Origin: Dyadobacter sp. Leaf189
GTDB lineage: Bacteria > Bacteroidota > Bacteroidia > Cytophagales > Spirosomataceae
Direction: 5' to 3'
NCBI RefSeq assembly: GCF_001424405.1
Contig: NZ_LMPS01000006.1
Location: forward strand, 558,001-622,000
Length of the DNA stretch: 64,000 nucleotides
A program made the position numbers and the translations under genes. The notes below the pieces were generated by a model that was not told where the DNA came from, searched no databases, and saw nothing but the letters and a program-made list of their open reading frames with translations. Shown piece after piece: positions 40,909 through 50,516 of this stretch. The first letter of the stretch is position 1; every line of letters begins with the position of its first letter.

Positions 40909-41322
40909 CTACCGTTTTGTTTCCTGCGAAATTCGATTTTGCCAAACAACAAAAAGTACCGGCGCCAGTATCTCGACCGGAATGAAAAAATTGAAGGGAA
41001 AGGGCGGTAACCCGTAGTTGTAAACCGAGATGAGACGAGCGATACCACCCAAACAAATCACGCCGCAGATGATCCTCAATGCACTTACCTGCTTTTCAAT
41101 AGTCGGAATGATCGCGTAAATGGAAATGCCCAGACCGACCGAAATCCCATTTAAAAACCTGAGATTACTATCCAGGAGCACATAGTCCGGCGACTTTATG
41201 CTCCGGTAAAGCGGATTTTCTATTCCCAATAAACCCAGAATGCCCGTGAGCAGCGGGGCCAATGCCGAAATGGACAGTACGATCTGAAATATTCTTCTGC
41301 TGCGCCGATTTGTATCTGACAT
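40909..41322 (-). CDS. DUF4345-like membrane protein
   Basis: 137 residues from ATG 41322 (MSDTNRRSRRIF); an in-frame extension upstream to 41388 is unlikely. Four membrane helices at about 12-32, 54-72, 80-98 and 110-130. The motif RFLNGISVGLGISIY near 54, with RIICGVICLGGIARLIS, fits small DUF4345-type proteins by eye. No function is known. Convergent with the GH32 gene. Confidence 0.65.
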   Translation of the reverse strand: MSDTNRRSRRIFQIVLSISALAPLLTGILGLLGIENPLYRSIKSPDYVLLDSNLRFLNGISVGLGISIYAIIPTIEKQVSALRIICGVICLGGIARLISVYNYGLPPFPFNFFIPVEILAPVLFVVWQNRISQETKR

Positions 41323-41508
41323 GCTGTGGTGGATTAAAGCACAATTCGCCGCCAAAGCATTAAAACCGTTCCAATTTGGCGGATGCATTACGTAGCAGCG
41401 ATCTTACTTTCTCAACCTGCATTCAAAGATGATTACCGGATTTGTCCAATCCTTTCGAAAGATCCTTGCTTAATCAGGTGTTAATCTCGTTTTTTGTTGC
41501 CAATAATT

Positions 41509-42726
41509 ATGATGACAAAAGGAACTCCCGCTGGAATCACCACAGGTGCGGCCCAGCAAACTGCCTACTCCGTTCTGTATTCAATCAGTCTGGCGCATTT
41601 GCTCAATGATATGTTGCAGGCCGTTATCCCGGCGATTTACCCGCTGATCAAGAACAGCTTTCATCTTGATTTTGCACAAATCGGGATGGTAACACTGGTA
41701 TTTCAGCTTACCGCCTCCATTCTTCAACCGTTCGTGGGATTTTATACCGACAAATACCCGAAACCATTTTCACTGGCGGTGGGAATGGGCATTTCACTGC
41801 TCGGGCTTGTAAGTCTTTCCTACGCGTCCAGCTACTACTGGATACTTGGTTCAGTCAGTCTAATTGGAATGGGATCTTCCGTATTTCACCCTGAATCTTC
41901 CCGCGTTGCCTACCTGGCGTCGGGCGGCAAGCGCGGACTGGCGCAGTCCATTTTTCAGTTGGGTGGAAATGCGGGGAGTGCATTAGGACCGTTATTAACT
42001 GCGCTCATCGTGGTACCTTATGGTCAGCAGAGCGTGATGTGGTTTACAATTCCTGCGATACTCGCCATATTCATTCTCACCCGGATCGGAAACTGGTACA
42101 AAAGCGTTGCACTGCCCAAAGCTGCAAAAGCGATCAAGGAGGTATCTACCGGGCTGAGTCGCAGGAGAGTGGCCATTTCCATGCTGATTTTGTTGCTGCT
42201 GATCTTCTCAAAGTACTTTTACCTTGCCGGGATGACCAGCTATTTCACTTTTTACCTCATGGATAAATTTGATCTGAGCGTGAAAAGTGCGCAGATCCAG
42301 CTGTTCATTTTCCTTGCTGCAATTGCGGTGGGTACTTTCGCGGGCGGTCCGCTGGGAGATAAGTTCGGCCGCAAATACATTATCTGGATATCCATTCTCG
42401 GCGCAGCGCCATTTACACTGCTGCTCCCCTACGCCAATCTTTTCTGGACCACCATTCTTTCCATTTGTACAGGGCTGCTTATTTCTTCTGCATTCTCAGC
42501 GATTATCGTGTATGCCCAGGAATTGATGCCGGGCAAAGTGGGTATGATCGCCGGACTGTTTTTTGGTTTTGCTTTTGGAATGGGCGGGCTGGGCTCTGCA
42601 TTGCTGGGTAAGCTGGCCGATCAAACCAGCATCAGCTATGTGTTTGATGTGTGCTCCTATCTGCCGCTGATCGGCATTTTAACGTATTTTCTTCCCGATG
42701 TAGAAAAACAACGCTCAGCCGCATAG
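41509..42726 (+). CDS. MFS transporter, fosmidomycin resistance (Fsr)-like exporter
   Basis: 405 residues from ATG 41509 (a second ATG follows at once; the upstream TTG at 41494 is less likely). Twelve membrane segments. Hallmarks of the Fsr group: SLAHLLNDMLQAVIPAIYPL at the first helix, FVGFYTDKYPKPFSLAVGM after the second pair, GMGSSVFHPESSRVAYLASG and QSIFQLGGNAGSALGPLL in helix 5. The first loop motif D-K-Y is the short MFS signature, and the mid-loop is GDKFGRKYI. It exports drugs or metabolites by proton antiport; the physiological substrate is not evident. The next, convergent gene ends 17 bases away. Confidence 0.9.
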   Translation: MMTKGTPAGITTGAAQQTAYSVLYSISLAHLLNDMLQAVIPAIYPLIKNSFHLDFAQIGMVTLVFQLTASILQPFVGFYTDKYPKPFSLAVGMGISLLGLVSLSYASSYYWILGSVSLIGMGSSVFHPESSRVAYLASGGKRGLAQSIFQLGGNAGSALGPLLTALIVVPYGQQSVMWFTIPAILAIFILTRIGNWYKSVALPKAAKAIKEVSTGLSRRRVAISMLILLLLIFSKYFYLAGMTSYFTFYLMDKFDLSVKSAQIQLFIFLAAIAVGTFAGGPLGDKFGRKYIIWISILGAAPFTLLLPYANLFWTTILSICTGLLISSAFSAIIVYAQELMPGKVGMIAGLFFGFAFGMGGLGSALLGKLADQTSISYVFDVCSYLPLIGILTYFLPDVEKQRSAA

Positions 42727-42737
42727 CGACTGAGCGT
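42703..42737 (-). terminator. Terminator of the GH95 gene, inside the end of the Fsr gene
   Basis: ACGCTCAG (42711-42718) pairs with CTGAGCGT (42730-42737) around an 11-base loop. On the minus strand the hairpin is followed by TGTTTTT, so it ends the leftward GH95 transcript. The stem lies across the stop of the Fsr gene. Confidence 0.7.
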
Positions 42738-42743
42738 CTCGAT

Positions 42744-45281
42744 CTATTTAGCTGTCAAAACGTACTCTTTGCCTGGCTCTGTCATGAAATCGAACGAAAG
42801 CTTATTCAGCGGCTTTTCGGGTTTGGCAGCTGTTTGTATGTTTTTGTAAAAAGGATTGGCATTCTCGCCAGTAGCTGCTTTAAGCGCTTTTTTGTTCAGC
42901 TTCAATGCATTTGGAACTGCGATGCGGCAATTCCCGCCCAGTTTCGAGCGAACTGCCAGCCTGGTGATCCTGCCTTTTGCCCAGGTAACATCAAGCTCAA
43001 ACCCGCCCCTGGCTTTCAGGCCTTTCACCTCACCGGTTTCCCAATTGTCGGGGATCGCCGCAAGTACATTGACAATACCATCGTGACTTTGCAGCAGCAT
43101 TTCTGTTATGCCGGAGGTACCGCCAAAGTTACCGTCGATCTGGAATGGCGGGTGCGCATCCAGCAGGTTCGGGTAAGTCCCGCCGCCGTTCGCATAGTCG
43201 GTACCTTCCACGCCGGTCAGTTTCAACTGTTCGCGGATCAGCTTATAAGCATGGTTTCCATCCAGCAAACGCGCCCATACATTGATTTTCCAACCTTTGC
43301 TCCACCCGGTGCCGCCGTCGCCGCGCAGTTCCATGGTTTTGCGCGCCGCCTGTGCGTACACCGGCGTGTATACCGGCGAGATCTGGCGGCCGGGAAACAA
43401 ACCATACAAATGCGATATGTGACGGTGCTCAGGTTCTGCTTCCTCCCAATCCTTATACCATTCCTGTAAATTCCCCTTCTTGCCAACTTGCATCGGGAAC
43501 AGCTTGCTACGCTTTTCAATCAGCATCTGGCGGAATTCCGCATCGGTACCTGTCTTTTCCGAGGCTTCGATCAGGTTCGTAAACAGATCCCAGATAATTG
43601 CCATATCCATTGTGGTAGCCACTGAAACCGACCCTTTGTAGCCTTTTTCGTCTATGAAGATATTTTCGGGCGTGGTTGCCGGCGAAGTGACCAGTCTGCC
43701 GCTTTTGTCTTCTATCAGCCAGTCCAGACAAAACAATGCAGCCGACTTCATGATCGGATAAGCAGTTTTGGTTAAAAATGCCTGGTCGCCCGTAAACTGG
43801 TAATGCTCCCACAAATGCTGGCAAAGCCACGCACCTCCCATTGGCCAGTTGGCCCACGACGGACTGCCGCCGACAGGGTTCGCCGTAGCCCAGATATCTG
43901 AATTATGGTGCAGCACCCAGCCTTTTGCATTGTAAAAGTTCTTCGCGGTTTCCGTACCCGTCACCTGCATCCTTCCGATCATATCCAGCAAAGGTGTGTG
44001 CAGCTCCGACAAATTGGCCGTTTCTACCATCCAGTAATTCATCTGGGTATTGATGTTGGTGGTAAAATTGCTGCTCCACGGCGGTCTTACTTCCCGGTTC
44101 CATATTCCCTGCAAATTGGCCGGGATACCGCCCGGCCGCGAGCTTGAAATCAGCAGGTACCTGCCAAACTGAAAATACAATGATTCCAGACCAGGATCTT
44201 TCCCGCCTTCCGCATAGTTTTTCAGGCGTTCGTCCATGGGTCTGTCCTGCACCAGGTTACCATTGAGCACCAGACTCACACGATTGAACAGCGACTGATA
44301 ATCAGCAATGTGTGCATTTTTTATTATGTCAAAAGTTTTGCTTCCTGCCCCTGCCAGATAGCGTTCCACAAGCTCGGTTTCGTTCTTTCCTTCCTTATCT
44401 GGACATTTATCAAAACCATTAAAACTGGTAGCGGCAGAAACGAGCAATATCACGTCGCTGGCATTGCTTACATGCACGCCGGCACTGTCGGTTTTTACCT
44501 GACCGTCGCTTTCCTTCACTTTCACGCGCAGCTCAAAACGCATCCCCCGGCATTGCGCTGGATCATTGTAAATAACGGGTATCTCCATCGATTGCAGGTA
44601 GCTTGGATCGGTATGCGACGGCGCCTGGCCTTTCATAGCAACCTGGTCGGGTGCGATCACCTGCTGGTTGTGTACCAGCGGACTTGTAGCCGAAGCCGTG
44701 AAATTCAATGCGCCCTTTTTGCTGGCTTTCAGCCTGACCACCATCACCTGATCCGGCGCTGAGATGAATATTTCGCGGGTATAATCTACTCCGTCGACCG
44801 TGAAGCTGGTGAGTGACAATGCATTTGATATATCCAGCTCGCGGCGGTATGCACTGGATGTCCCTTTTAACTCGTGGCTGATCAGCAGGTCGCCCAGCGG
44901 CTCGTACGATTCTGTAAACGGGCCCTGGATCTTCTTGGTAAGTTCTTCTGCAAGCTTGTAATCCTCGTTTTCAAGCGCCTTCCGCACCTGCGGGAGGTAT
45001 TTCACAGCTTCGGGGTTAGGATTCCTGTTCACCGGTCCACCCGACCACAGTGTTTCTTCATTCAGCTGGATCAGCTCCTTTTCCACCCCTCCAAAAACCA
45101 TCGCCCCAATTCGCCCATTTCCGATCGGCAGTGCCTCATTCCAGTTGCGCGCAGGCTGTTTATACCAAATTTTTAATCCCTGCTGGGCCGCTGCAAACTG
45201 GCTGCTCAACAGGATAGTACATGCAATAAATGTAGCGCCGAGCAGTACGCTTTGTTTCTTCCGTTTAAAAATTCGCATCAT
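42744..45281 (-). CDS. Glycoside hydrolase family 95 alpha-L-fucosidase
   Basis: 845 residues with a signal peptide (about 1-32). GH95 features in order: N-terminal domain with WNEALPIGNGRIGAMVFGG (about 47-65), helical catalytic region with VLHHNSDIWATANPVGG (HNSDIW is the conserved Asn pair), EPEHRHISHLYGLFPG and the terminal QIDGNFGGTSGITEMLLQS with its conserved Asp. Such enzymes invert alpha-1,2-fucosyl or L-galactosyl links of host glycans, plant xyloglucan or fucoidan. It follows a sulfatase gene by 41 bases, so a sulfated fucosyl substrate is suggested. Confidence 0.92.
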   Translation of the reverse strand: MMRIFKRKKQSVLLGATFIACTILLSSQFAAAQQGLKIWYKQPARNWNEALPIGNGRIGAMVFGGVEKELIQLNEETLWSGGPVNRNPNPEAVKYLPQVRKALENEDYKLAEELTKKIQGPFTESYEPLGDLLISHELKGTSSAYRRELDISNALSLTSFTVDGVDYTREIFISAPDQVMVVRLKASKKGALNFTASATSPLVHNQQVIAPDQVAMKGQAPSHTDPSYLQSMEIPVIYNDPAQCRGMRFELRVKVKESDGQVKTDSAGVHVSNASDVILLVSAATSFNGFDKCPDKEGKNETELVERYLAGAGSKTFDIIKNAHIADYQSLFNRVSLVLNGNLVQDRPMDERLKNYAEGGKDPGLESLYFQFGRYLLISSSRPGGIPANLQGIWNREVRPPWSSNFTTNINTQMNYWMVETANLSELHTPLLDMIGRMQVTGTETAKNFYNAKGWVLHHNSDIWATANPVGGSPSWANWPMGGAWLCQHLWEHYQFTGDQAFLTKTAYPIMKSAALFCLDWLIEDKSGRLVTSPATTPENIFIDEKGYKGSVSVATTMDMAIIWDLFTNLIEASEKTGTDAEFRQMLIEKRSKLFPMQVGKKGNLQEWYKDWEEAEPEHRHISHLYGLFPGRQISPVYTPVYAQAARKTMELRGDGGTGWSKGWKINVWARLLDGNHAYKLIREQLKLTGVEGTDYANGGGTYPNLLDAHPPFQIDGNFGGTSGITEMLLQSHDGIVNVLAAIPDNWETGEVKGLKARGGFELDVTWAKGRITRLAVRSKLGGNCRIAVPNALKLNKKALKAATGENANPFYKNIQTAAKPEKPLNKLSFDFMTEPGKEYVLTAK

Positions 45282-45322
45282 TTTATTTATTCAATTAAAA
45301 AAAGCCGGGTTTGGTAATCCTG

Positions 45323-47242
45323 TCATTCCGCGTAATCAGGCGTATTGGGGACCAGCCCTAATATTCCTAAAAAGTCCATACAGCCCGCTTTCACCTTGTA
45401 TGCACGGCTTTTATTTTCATCTCCATACGTTCGCCCCGACTTCTGTACCGCTTTCACTGTATCGATAAAAGGCTGCTTTTCAGGAATGTAGAGCAGGTAA
45501 TTGATCGCCATCAAAGCCAGTTCTGCGTTGTCGGATTGCATTGATTTTTTCAACAGATCAGCTGCCGGCGCGTAACCGAATAGTTCAAAGGTAATAGCAG
45601 CTGCGGTAACAGCTACCGGCGGGTAAGTATCCCCTACCGAACGCTGAATCATTTCCTGGTAAGGCCTTAATAATGCGGCACTCTGCGCACGGAGCCCGAG
45701 CATTGCCCAGTAACGAACGATCTTGTCCGGGCTCGATAACAGTTTCAGCTGCTGAACAACCACACTTTTCCCTCTCCTCCCGCAAAGCTCCGCCGCATTC
45801 ATGATTTCCTTCAAAGCATATTCCCTTTCCGATAACCTGAACTGATAAGGCGTGGACTTGGCTGAGATCAATGCGATTTCATATTCGGGTAAAAACATTA
45901 CATCGCGCGCGCTGGTCAGGTCAGTGCGCAGCATTGTTCGCATCCGGTCGGCTACCGTACGAGCACGCGGCTCGTCGATCAGGTTTTTTGTTTCCCAGGG
46001 ATCCGCATGGATGTCAAAAAGAAACTCGGCCGGTCTCGGCGCAAAGAGACTGGCCTGCCAATCATTGAGCTCCTTACCTGCCAGATCCTTCCGCATTTGC
46101 TGCTTGATATCCGCAATTTCCATATACCTGATGTAGCGCAATTCAGGCATAAACGGCATGTAATTGCGCGAGTACATATACTTTCCGTCCGTCACGCTGC
46201 GTACCATATCAATCCCGTTGTCGGAGCGATCGGATGATAGAATGAGGTGATCCACAGGCGCAGACCGCTGCGGACCGATCAGCTTTCTGCCTTTCATGTA
46301 AGCGGGTTGCCGGCCGCCTGCAATGCTGATCAGCGTCGGGGCGAGATCTTCGAAACTGATCAGTTCGTCGGTGATACCGCCAGCCCCCCAGGGCGACAGG
46401 TGCTGGTACATCGGCGGGAACCAGATCACGAACGGTACACGGTACCCCAGATCTATTCCGTTTGTCTTGCCTCTCGGAATGCCTTCGCCGTGGTCGCCAA
46501 AGAAGAAAATGATGGTACTATCCCTGAGCTTTTCATCTTCCAGCCTTTTCAGCAGCTTTCCGATCTTTTTGTCCGTCAGTTTCAGCGAATTGTACACGCG
46601 TGCAAATTGCTTCCGCATCTCCGGACTGTCCCGGTAAATGGGCGGCATATCAAATGCGTCTTCACCAATGCGCTCCTCTTCTGAAAGCTCGGCGAGCACC
46701 TCCTTTTCATATTTGGCATAAGGATCCGTCATCGTTCTCGATTGATGCGAATCGTTGAAATTGAACACTGCAAAAAATGGCTGTCCTGCTTCCCGGTTCC
46801 ACCAGCCCGCTTTTCCCGAGCTTTCGTCCCAGGCATCGGCGATGAACTCCTTTTCGTCGGCTACATTATAATCGGTCTTCGCATTGTTTGAAGTGTGGTA
46901 TCCCGCTTGTTTCAAATAATAAGGAAAACCATGCATATCTGCCGGAAGCCGGTAATTGCTGCGGTGATTGCCTGTTCCTGTTTCATAGGTTTTCACACCT
47001 GTGATCAATGCGGTGCGGCTCGGGGAGCACACGGTACCAGTGGAAAATGCATTGGTAAACCTGATCCCGGCGCCTGCCAGCGCGTCCATCACCGGTGTTT
47101 TTGCATCTCGATTACCATAACAGCCCAAGAAATGCGGCGAGGTGTCTTCGATGGTGATCCAGAGTACATTTGGTTTTTTCTGTGCGAGTAACGCATTTGA
47201 AAAAACAAACAGCAGCAGGCACAAACCTGTTTTCATTTTCAT
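45323..47242 (-). CDS. Secreted arylsulfatase-type sulfatase (CxPxR)
   Basis: 639 residues from ATG 47242 (MKMKTGLCLLL); a second ATG lies two codons on, and a longer in-frame reading is discarded as Arg-rich and signal-less. Signal peptide to about residue 20. Metal-binding IEDTSPHFLGCYGN near 31-44, formylglycine motif Cys72-Ser-Pro-Ser-Arg in TVCSPSRTAL, and Asp-His in FFFGDHGEGIPRGKTNG near 240-255. The C-terminal 160 residues are HEAT-like helices, an unusual add-on. It removes sulfate from glycans and precedes the GH95 gene; a formylglycine-generating enzyme is not seen in the window. Confidence 0.9.
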   Translation of the reverse strand: MKMKTGLCLLLFVFSNALLAQKKPNVLWITIEDTSPHFLGCYGNRDAKTPVMDALAGAGIRFTNAFSTGTVCSPSRTALITGVKTYETGTGNHRSNYRLPADMHGFPYYLKQAGYHTSNNAKTDYNVADEKEFIADAWDESSGKAGWWNREAGQPFFAVFNFNDSHQSRTMTDPYAKYEKEVLAELSEEERIGEDAFDMPPIYRDSPEMRKQFARVYNSLKLTDKKIGKLLKRLEDEKLRDSTIIFFFGDHGEGIPRGKTNGIDLGYRVPFVIWFPPMYQHLSPWGAGGITDELISFEDLAPTLISIAGGRQPAYMKGRKLIGPQRSAPVDHLILSSDRSDNGIDMVRSVTDGKYMYSRNYMPFMPELRYIRYMEIADIKQQMRKDLAGKELNDWQASLFAPRPAEFLFDIHADPWETKNLIDEPRARTVADRMRTMLRTDLTSARDVMFLPEYEIALISAKSTPYQFRLSEREYALKEIMNAAELCGRRGKSVVVQQLKLLSSPDKIVRYWAMLGLRAQSAALLRPYQEMIQRSVGDTYPPVAVTAAAITFELFGYAPAADLLKKSMQSDNAELALMAINYLLYIPEKQPFIDTVKAVQKSGRTYGDENKSRAYKVKAGCMDFLGILGLVPNTPDYAE

Positions 47243-47258
47243 GATCAGCTTCTTTTTA

Positions 47259-48251
47259 CTAAAACAATATCCCCGCCACAGGCGCAAACCGCTCCGGTAT
47301 CTCATCCTCATCCAGCATTTCTTTCAGGTCTATCTCGATGTTGCGGACGATTGTAGCCAGCGGCGTATCATTTAAAAGACCTTCAAAAGGATTCTCGCTG
47401 ATATCGCCGACGTATTCCATAAACATAAATACCCACGAAACGATCATATTAAACGGGATCAGCAAAAACATATAACGCTCTCCCAAATCGACAAACTGCG
47501 GCAGCAAGCCAAATGGAAGCAGGGTCATGAAAACGAAGATGAACAGGTTGGAGGTAGTGGCGTACTGCCTTGGAAATGGCGTGTTTTTGATTCGCTCGCT
47601 TTTACCCTGCTCGTCGTACAGCTGCGAAATCAATCCCTGCAATGCAACATGCTGATATCCGTCAATGCGTCCATCCTTGCGCAATGCAGCGATGTTCCTG
47701 GCCTGGCAGTCGAGCAGTTGCGTGGGCATATTCGTCTTATCTTTCAAATTCGCCAGCTCGTCGGGAGGTAAATGCCGCGCGATCTCTGCGTCACAAATGA
47801 TCTTGACACGGTTCAATGCAGTCCGTTGCCGCTGGCTGGCTCTGTCTTCATGTTCCCAGCTGGTACGCCTCGCCATCGAGTTGCGCAATGCATACAGCCA
47901 CGCGATGTGCCGGTAGATGATCTTTCTCACTTCGGCACCGGTCTCATGATCCGAATTACTTTGGGAAAATGCCCGGACAGCCGCGCTGAAAGACCGGCTG
48001 TGGTTTGTGATCGCGCCCCAGATCTTGCGTGCTTCCCAGCTGCGATCGTACGATTGGTTGTTTTTAAAACCCACAAAAAAAGCAGTAGCCGTACCTACCA
48101 GCGACACCGGCAGCCATGGAACTGCCACCCACTGCCAGCCGAGGTATTGATAAATAAAAATGGCGGTAGATCCAGTGGCGAGCGAGAATAAAACCATCCG
48201 CCACGAATAGAAGTAGATGATTACAGGAGACAGGTAACGATTTACGTACAT
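47259..48251 (-). CDS. Bestrophin-family (UPF0187) membrane channel protein
   Basis: 330 residues from ATG 48251 (MYVNRYLSPVIIYF). Two N-terminal membrane helices at about 10-40, a characteristic segment FFVGFKNNQSYDRSWEARKIWG at about 60-80 conserved in all members, then two further helices near 220-265 (FIFVFMTLLPFGLLP and FNMIVSWVFMFMEYVGDISENPFEG). The last motif with its Asn-Pro-Phe-Glu matches the family. Bacterial bestrophins form ion channels, sodium-selective in the one crystallised. It lies 16 bases before the sulfatase gene on the same strand, but has no obvious link to sulfated glycans. Confidence 0.9.
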   Translation of the reverse strand: MYVNRYLSPVIIYFYSWRMVLFSLATGSTAIFIYQYLGWQWVAVPWLPVSLVGTATAFFVGFKNNQSYDRSWEARKIWGAITNHSRSFSAAVRAFSQSNSDHETGAEVRKIIYRHIAWLYALRNSMARRTSWEHEDRASQRQRTALNRVKIICDAEIARHLPPDELANLKDKTNMPTQLLDCQARNIAALRKDGRIDGYQHVALQGLISQLYDEQGKSERIKNTPFPRQYATTSNLFIFVFMTLLPFGLLPQFVDLGERYMFLLIPFNMIVSWVFMFMEYVGDISENPFEGLLNDTPLATIVRNIEIDLKEMLDEDEIPERFAPVAGILF

Positions 48252-48355
48252 AGTAACAGGAGTTATATTAAGAGAGTGAGTAGCCCTGATAAATGCTGAT
48301 AATTTATCCAAAGCTACTCACAGAATAAAATGCGCCACGCTTTTTGGCAAAATTC

Positions 48356-49252
48356 CTACAACCGGAATGCGCCCGGTGTCGTGCTGGTTTGCTTCTTGAA
48401 GAAGTGATTGAAATGGGCTGGTTCGTCAAATCCCAGACAGAAACTGATTTGTGAAATGTTCCAGTCGGTATGCAGCAGCAATGCTTTTGCCTCGGCAGCT
48501 ACCCGCTCTGCAATGTGCGCGGTAGTTGTTTTTCCGGTAGTCAGGCGCACGGCCCGGTTGAGGTGATTGGTATGTACGTTAAGACTCGCGGCATAATCAC
48601 CGGCAGAGCGCAGGCGGAGTTGTTGCGAGGGTGTTTCAATGGGAAATTGCCTTTCGAGTAAATCTGAGAAAACCGCTGTGATCCGCGCGTTGGCGTCTGC
48701 ATTCTGGTACAGACTTTCCGACGGATTCATTTTCAAAGCAGTATGCACGATCTCCATGATGTAGTTACGAATGAGATCGAACTTAAATGTATAATCCGAG
48801 CCCATTTCGGCCATCATTTTTCTGAATATCGCGTCAACCTGCCTGTCCTGCTCTTCATTCAGCAGGTAAGCGGGCTTGGCGCCGATCTGAAACATCGGGA
48901 GCTCCTTGATATCGCCGCGGATTACCTCATTGAAAAATGCTTCTTTGAAAATGCAGAAGAAACCCGTGCTGTTATCAGTGAGCTTCTCGTACTTATACGG
49001 CACACTGGGATTAAAGAACATGAGCGTGGTACCATCCACTTCCAGCGATTTGTCTGCGTAATGGTATACGTGCTTGCCGCGCATGATCGATATTTTGTAA
49101 AAATCCCTGCGGTTGTACTGTACCTGCGCATTACATCCCCAGTCCCAGTCTTCCAGATTGAACACGTTGAAATGCCCTACGTCCTTTTTCAGATTTTCGG
49201 GCATCCAGTTGAACTTGTGCTGGTAAAATTCTTCCAGTGATTCAATTGCCAT
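48356..49252 (-). CDS. AraC family transcriptional regulator
   Basis: 298 residues. N-terminal cupin-like sensor domain with small-molecule pocket (HVYHYADKSLEVDGTTLMFF at about 59-78), and a C-terminal AraC double helix-turn-helix (about 210-298): AASLNVHTNHLNRAVRLTTG, then WNISQISFCLGFDEPAHFNHFFKKQT. It is the last of three parallel genes, 27 bases after the Atu4866-like gene, and probably controls the SDR-Atu4866 unit and itself. The effector is unknown. Confidence 0.9.
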   Translation of the reverse strand: MAIESLEEFYQHKFNWMPENLKKDVGHFNVFNLEDWDWGCNAQVQYNRRDFYKISIMRGKHVYHYADKSLEVDGTTLMFFNPSVPYKYEKLTDNSTGFFCIFKEAFFNEVIRGDIKELPMFQIGAKPAYLLNEEQDRQVDAIFRKMMAEMGSDYTFKFDLIRNYIMEIVHTALKMNPSESLYQNADANARITAVFSDLLERQFPIETPSQQLRLRSAGDYAASLNVHTNHLNRAVRLTTGKTTTAHIAERVAAEAKALLLHTDWNISQISFCLGFDEPAHFNHFFKKQTSTTPGAFRL

Positions 49253-49279
49253 GATCTTGCATTGTTATATACCTGCAAC

Positions 49280-49522
49280 TCATTTGCGGTAAAATGTGTA
49301 CCCGCCGTGTTGCAGCGTATTTTCATCGGTAAAATTGCCGTCGGCTTCAAAGCCGGAATCGTCCCAATAATAAATATAATCTCCCGTAATTTCATACCTG
49401 CCGGTATACGCACTTTCCCGGTTGCCGCGTGCCTCGTCGTAGCGGCCGCCAGGGAGCAGCTGCTGCCTGATATGTCCGTCGGCAGTCTGCCACATTCCGA
49501 TATAGCTTGTTTCTGTTTTCAT
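49280..49522 (-). CDS. Atu4866-domain small protein
   Basis: 80 residues. A single small beta domain: YIGMWQTADGHIRQQLLPGG, then RYDEARGNRESAYTGRYEIT, then YIYYWDDSGFEADGNF and LQHGGYTFYRK, which by eye matches the Atu4866 domain (N-terminal G-M-W, R-Y-x-E-A-R-G and D-D-T-G-F-x-A-D-G words). No signal peptide. The domain is a small barrel of unknown function often encoded beside dehydrogenases. It lies 56 bases after the SDR gene and before the AraC gene, all on the minus strand. Confidence 0.85.
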   Translation of the reverse strand: MKTETSYIGMWQTADGHIRQQLLPGGRYDEARGNRESAYTGRYEITGDYIYYWDDSGFEADGNFTDENTLQHGGYTFYRK

Positions 49523-49578
49523 AAGTGATTTTTGGTTTGATGAAATTGGTACCCGCCGGCTGGCAGGTACCGGCTGAT

Positions 49579-50418
49579 TTAGAAGTTGGTAGCAGTGGCA
49601 AGTGCGCGCTGGGCTTCCATTTCCTGCTGCACCAATGCGATCTTCTGCCCGGCAAGTCCGTATGCATCTTCGCCCAGGAACAAATGAAAAGGCGGGGCAG
49701 CCTGCCCGGAGACGGAAATGAAAACAGCAGCCGCTTTTTCAGGATCGCCCGGCTGATTGGCATTAATGCTGTTTTGGTGCGCCTGCTGTGACTCGCGTAC
49801 ATTGGTATACTCCGTCATTTCTTTCTGCGGCGTGTTCAAAGAACCTGCGCCAAGGAAGTTAGTCCGGAAATAACCCGGCATAACCAGCGTGACATGAATT
49901 CCGAAAGGCGCCACCTCGTGAAACAGCGATTCGGAAAAACCATGCACGGCGAACTTCGTTGCACAATAGATACCGAAGCCAGGAAAGCCACCCGCGAAAC
50001 CGCCTATGGAAGAGATATTGAAAATGTGGCCCGACTGCTGGTTACGCATTTGAGGCAACACCTGACGGATCAGATTCAATGCACCGAACACGTTGATATC
50101 GAAATTGGCTCTGGCTTCCGCATCCGAAAGTTCTTCCAGAGCGCCCGTCAGGCCGTAACCTGCATTGTTTACCAGCACATCAATCCGCCCGAAAGCAGTG
50201 ATGGTATTGGCTACTGCCAGCTGTACATCAGCTTCGTTGGTCAGATTCAATGATAATGGAAGAAAATCGCTGCTATCAACGCCGACAGCGTCTTTCAGCT
50301 CGGACAGATTGCGGGAAGTAGCTGCCACTTTTTGTCCTTGTGCAAGGAGCTGTTTTGCCAATGAAAGGCCAAGTCCCTTGGACGCGCCTGTGATAAACCA
50401 TACTTTTTGAGTGCTCAT
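49579..50418 (-). CDS. Short-chain dehydrogenase/reductase
   Basis: 279 residues. Rossmann NAD(P)-binding ITGASKGLGLSLAKQLL at 9-25, NNAG motif VLVNNAGYGLTG near 83-94, catalytic Ser in NISSIGGF near 136-143 and Tyr-x-x-x-Lys in IYCATKFAVHGF near 153-164. The C-terminal region TNFLGAGSLN and NINANQPGDPEKAA fit classical SDRs that act on ketones or alcohols, with substrate unknown. First gene of a three-gene unit with an Atu4866 protein and an AraC regulator; together they resemble oxidative or xenobiotic response sets, which is inference. Confidence 0.92.
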   Translation of the reverse strand: MSTQKVWFITGASKGLGLSLAKQLLAQGQKVAATSRNLSELKDAVGVDSSDFLPLSLNLTNEADVQLAVANTITAFGRIDVLVNNAGYGLTGALEELSDAEARANFDINVFGALNLIRQVLPQMRNQQSGHIFNISSIGGFAGGFPGFGIYCATKFAVHGFSESLFHEVAPFGIHVTLVMPGYFRTNFLGAGSLNTPQKEMTEYTNVRESQQAHQNSINANQPGDPEKAAAVFISVSGQAAPPFHLFLGEDAYGLAGQKIALVQQEMEAQRALATATNF

Positions 50419-50516
50419 AACTTTGTGTTTTTTGTTGTCACAAAGTTGGCATCAAAGGCAGGCTGCGTGTTTGTCCGCTTCAAACCAATGCTTGCGAAAT
50501 TCAAACAATTGAAGAA

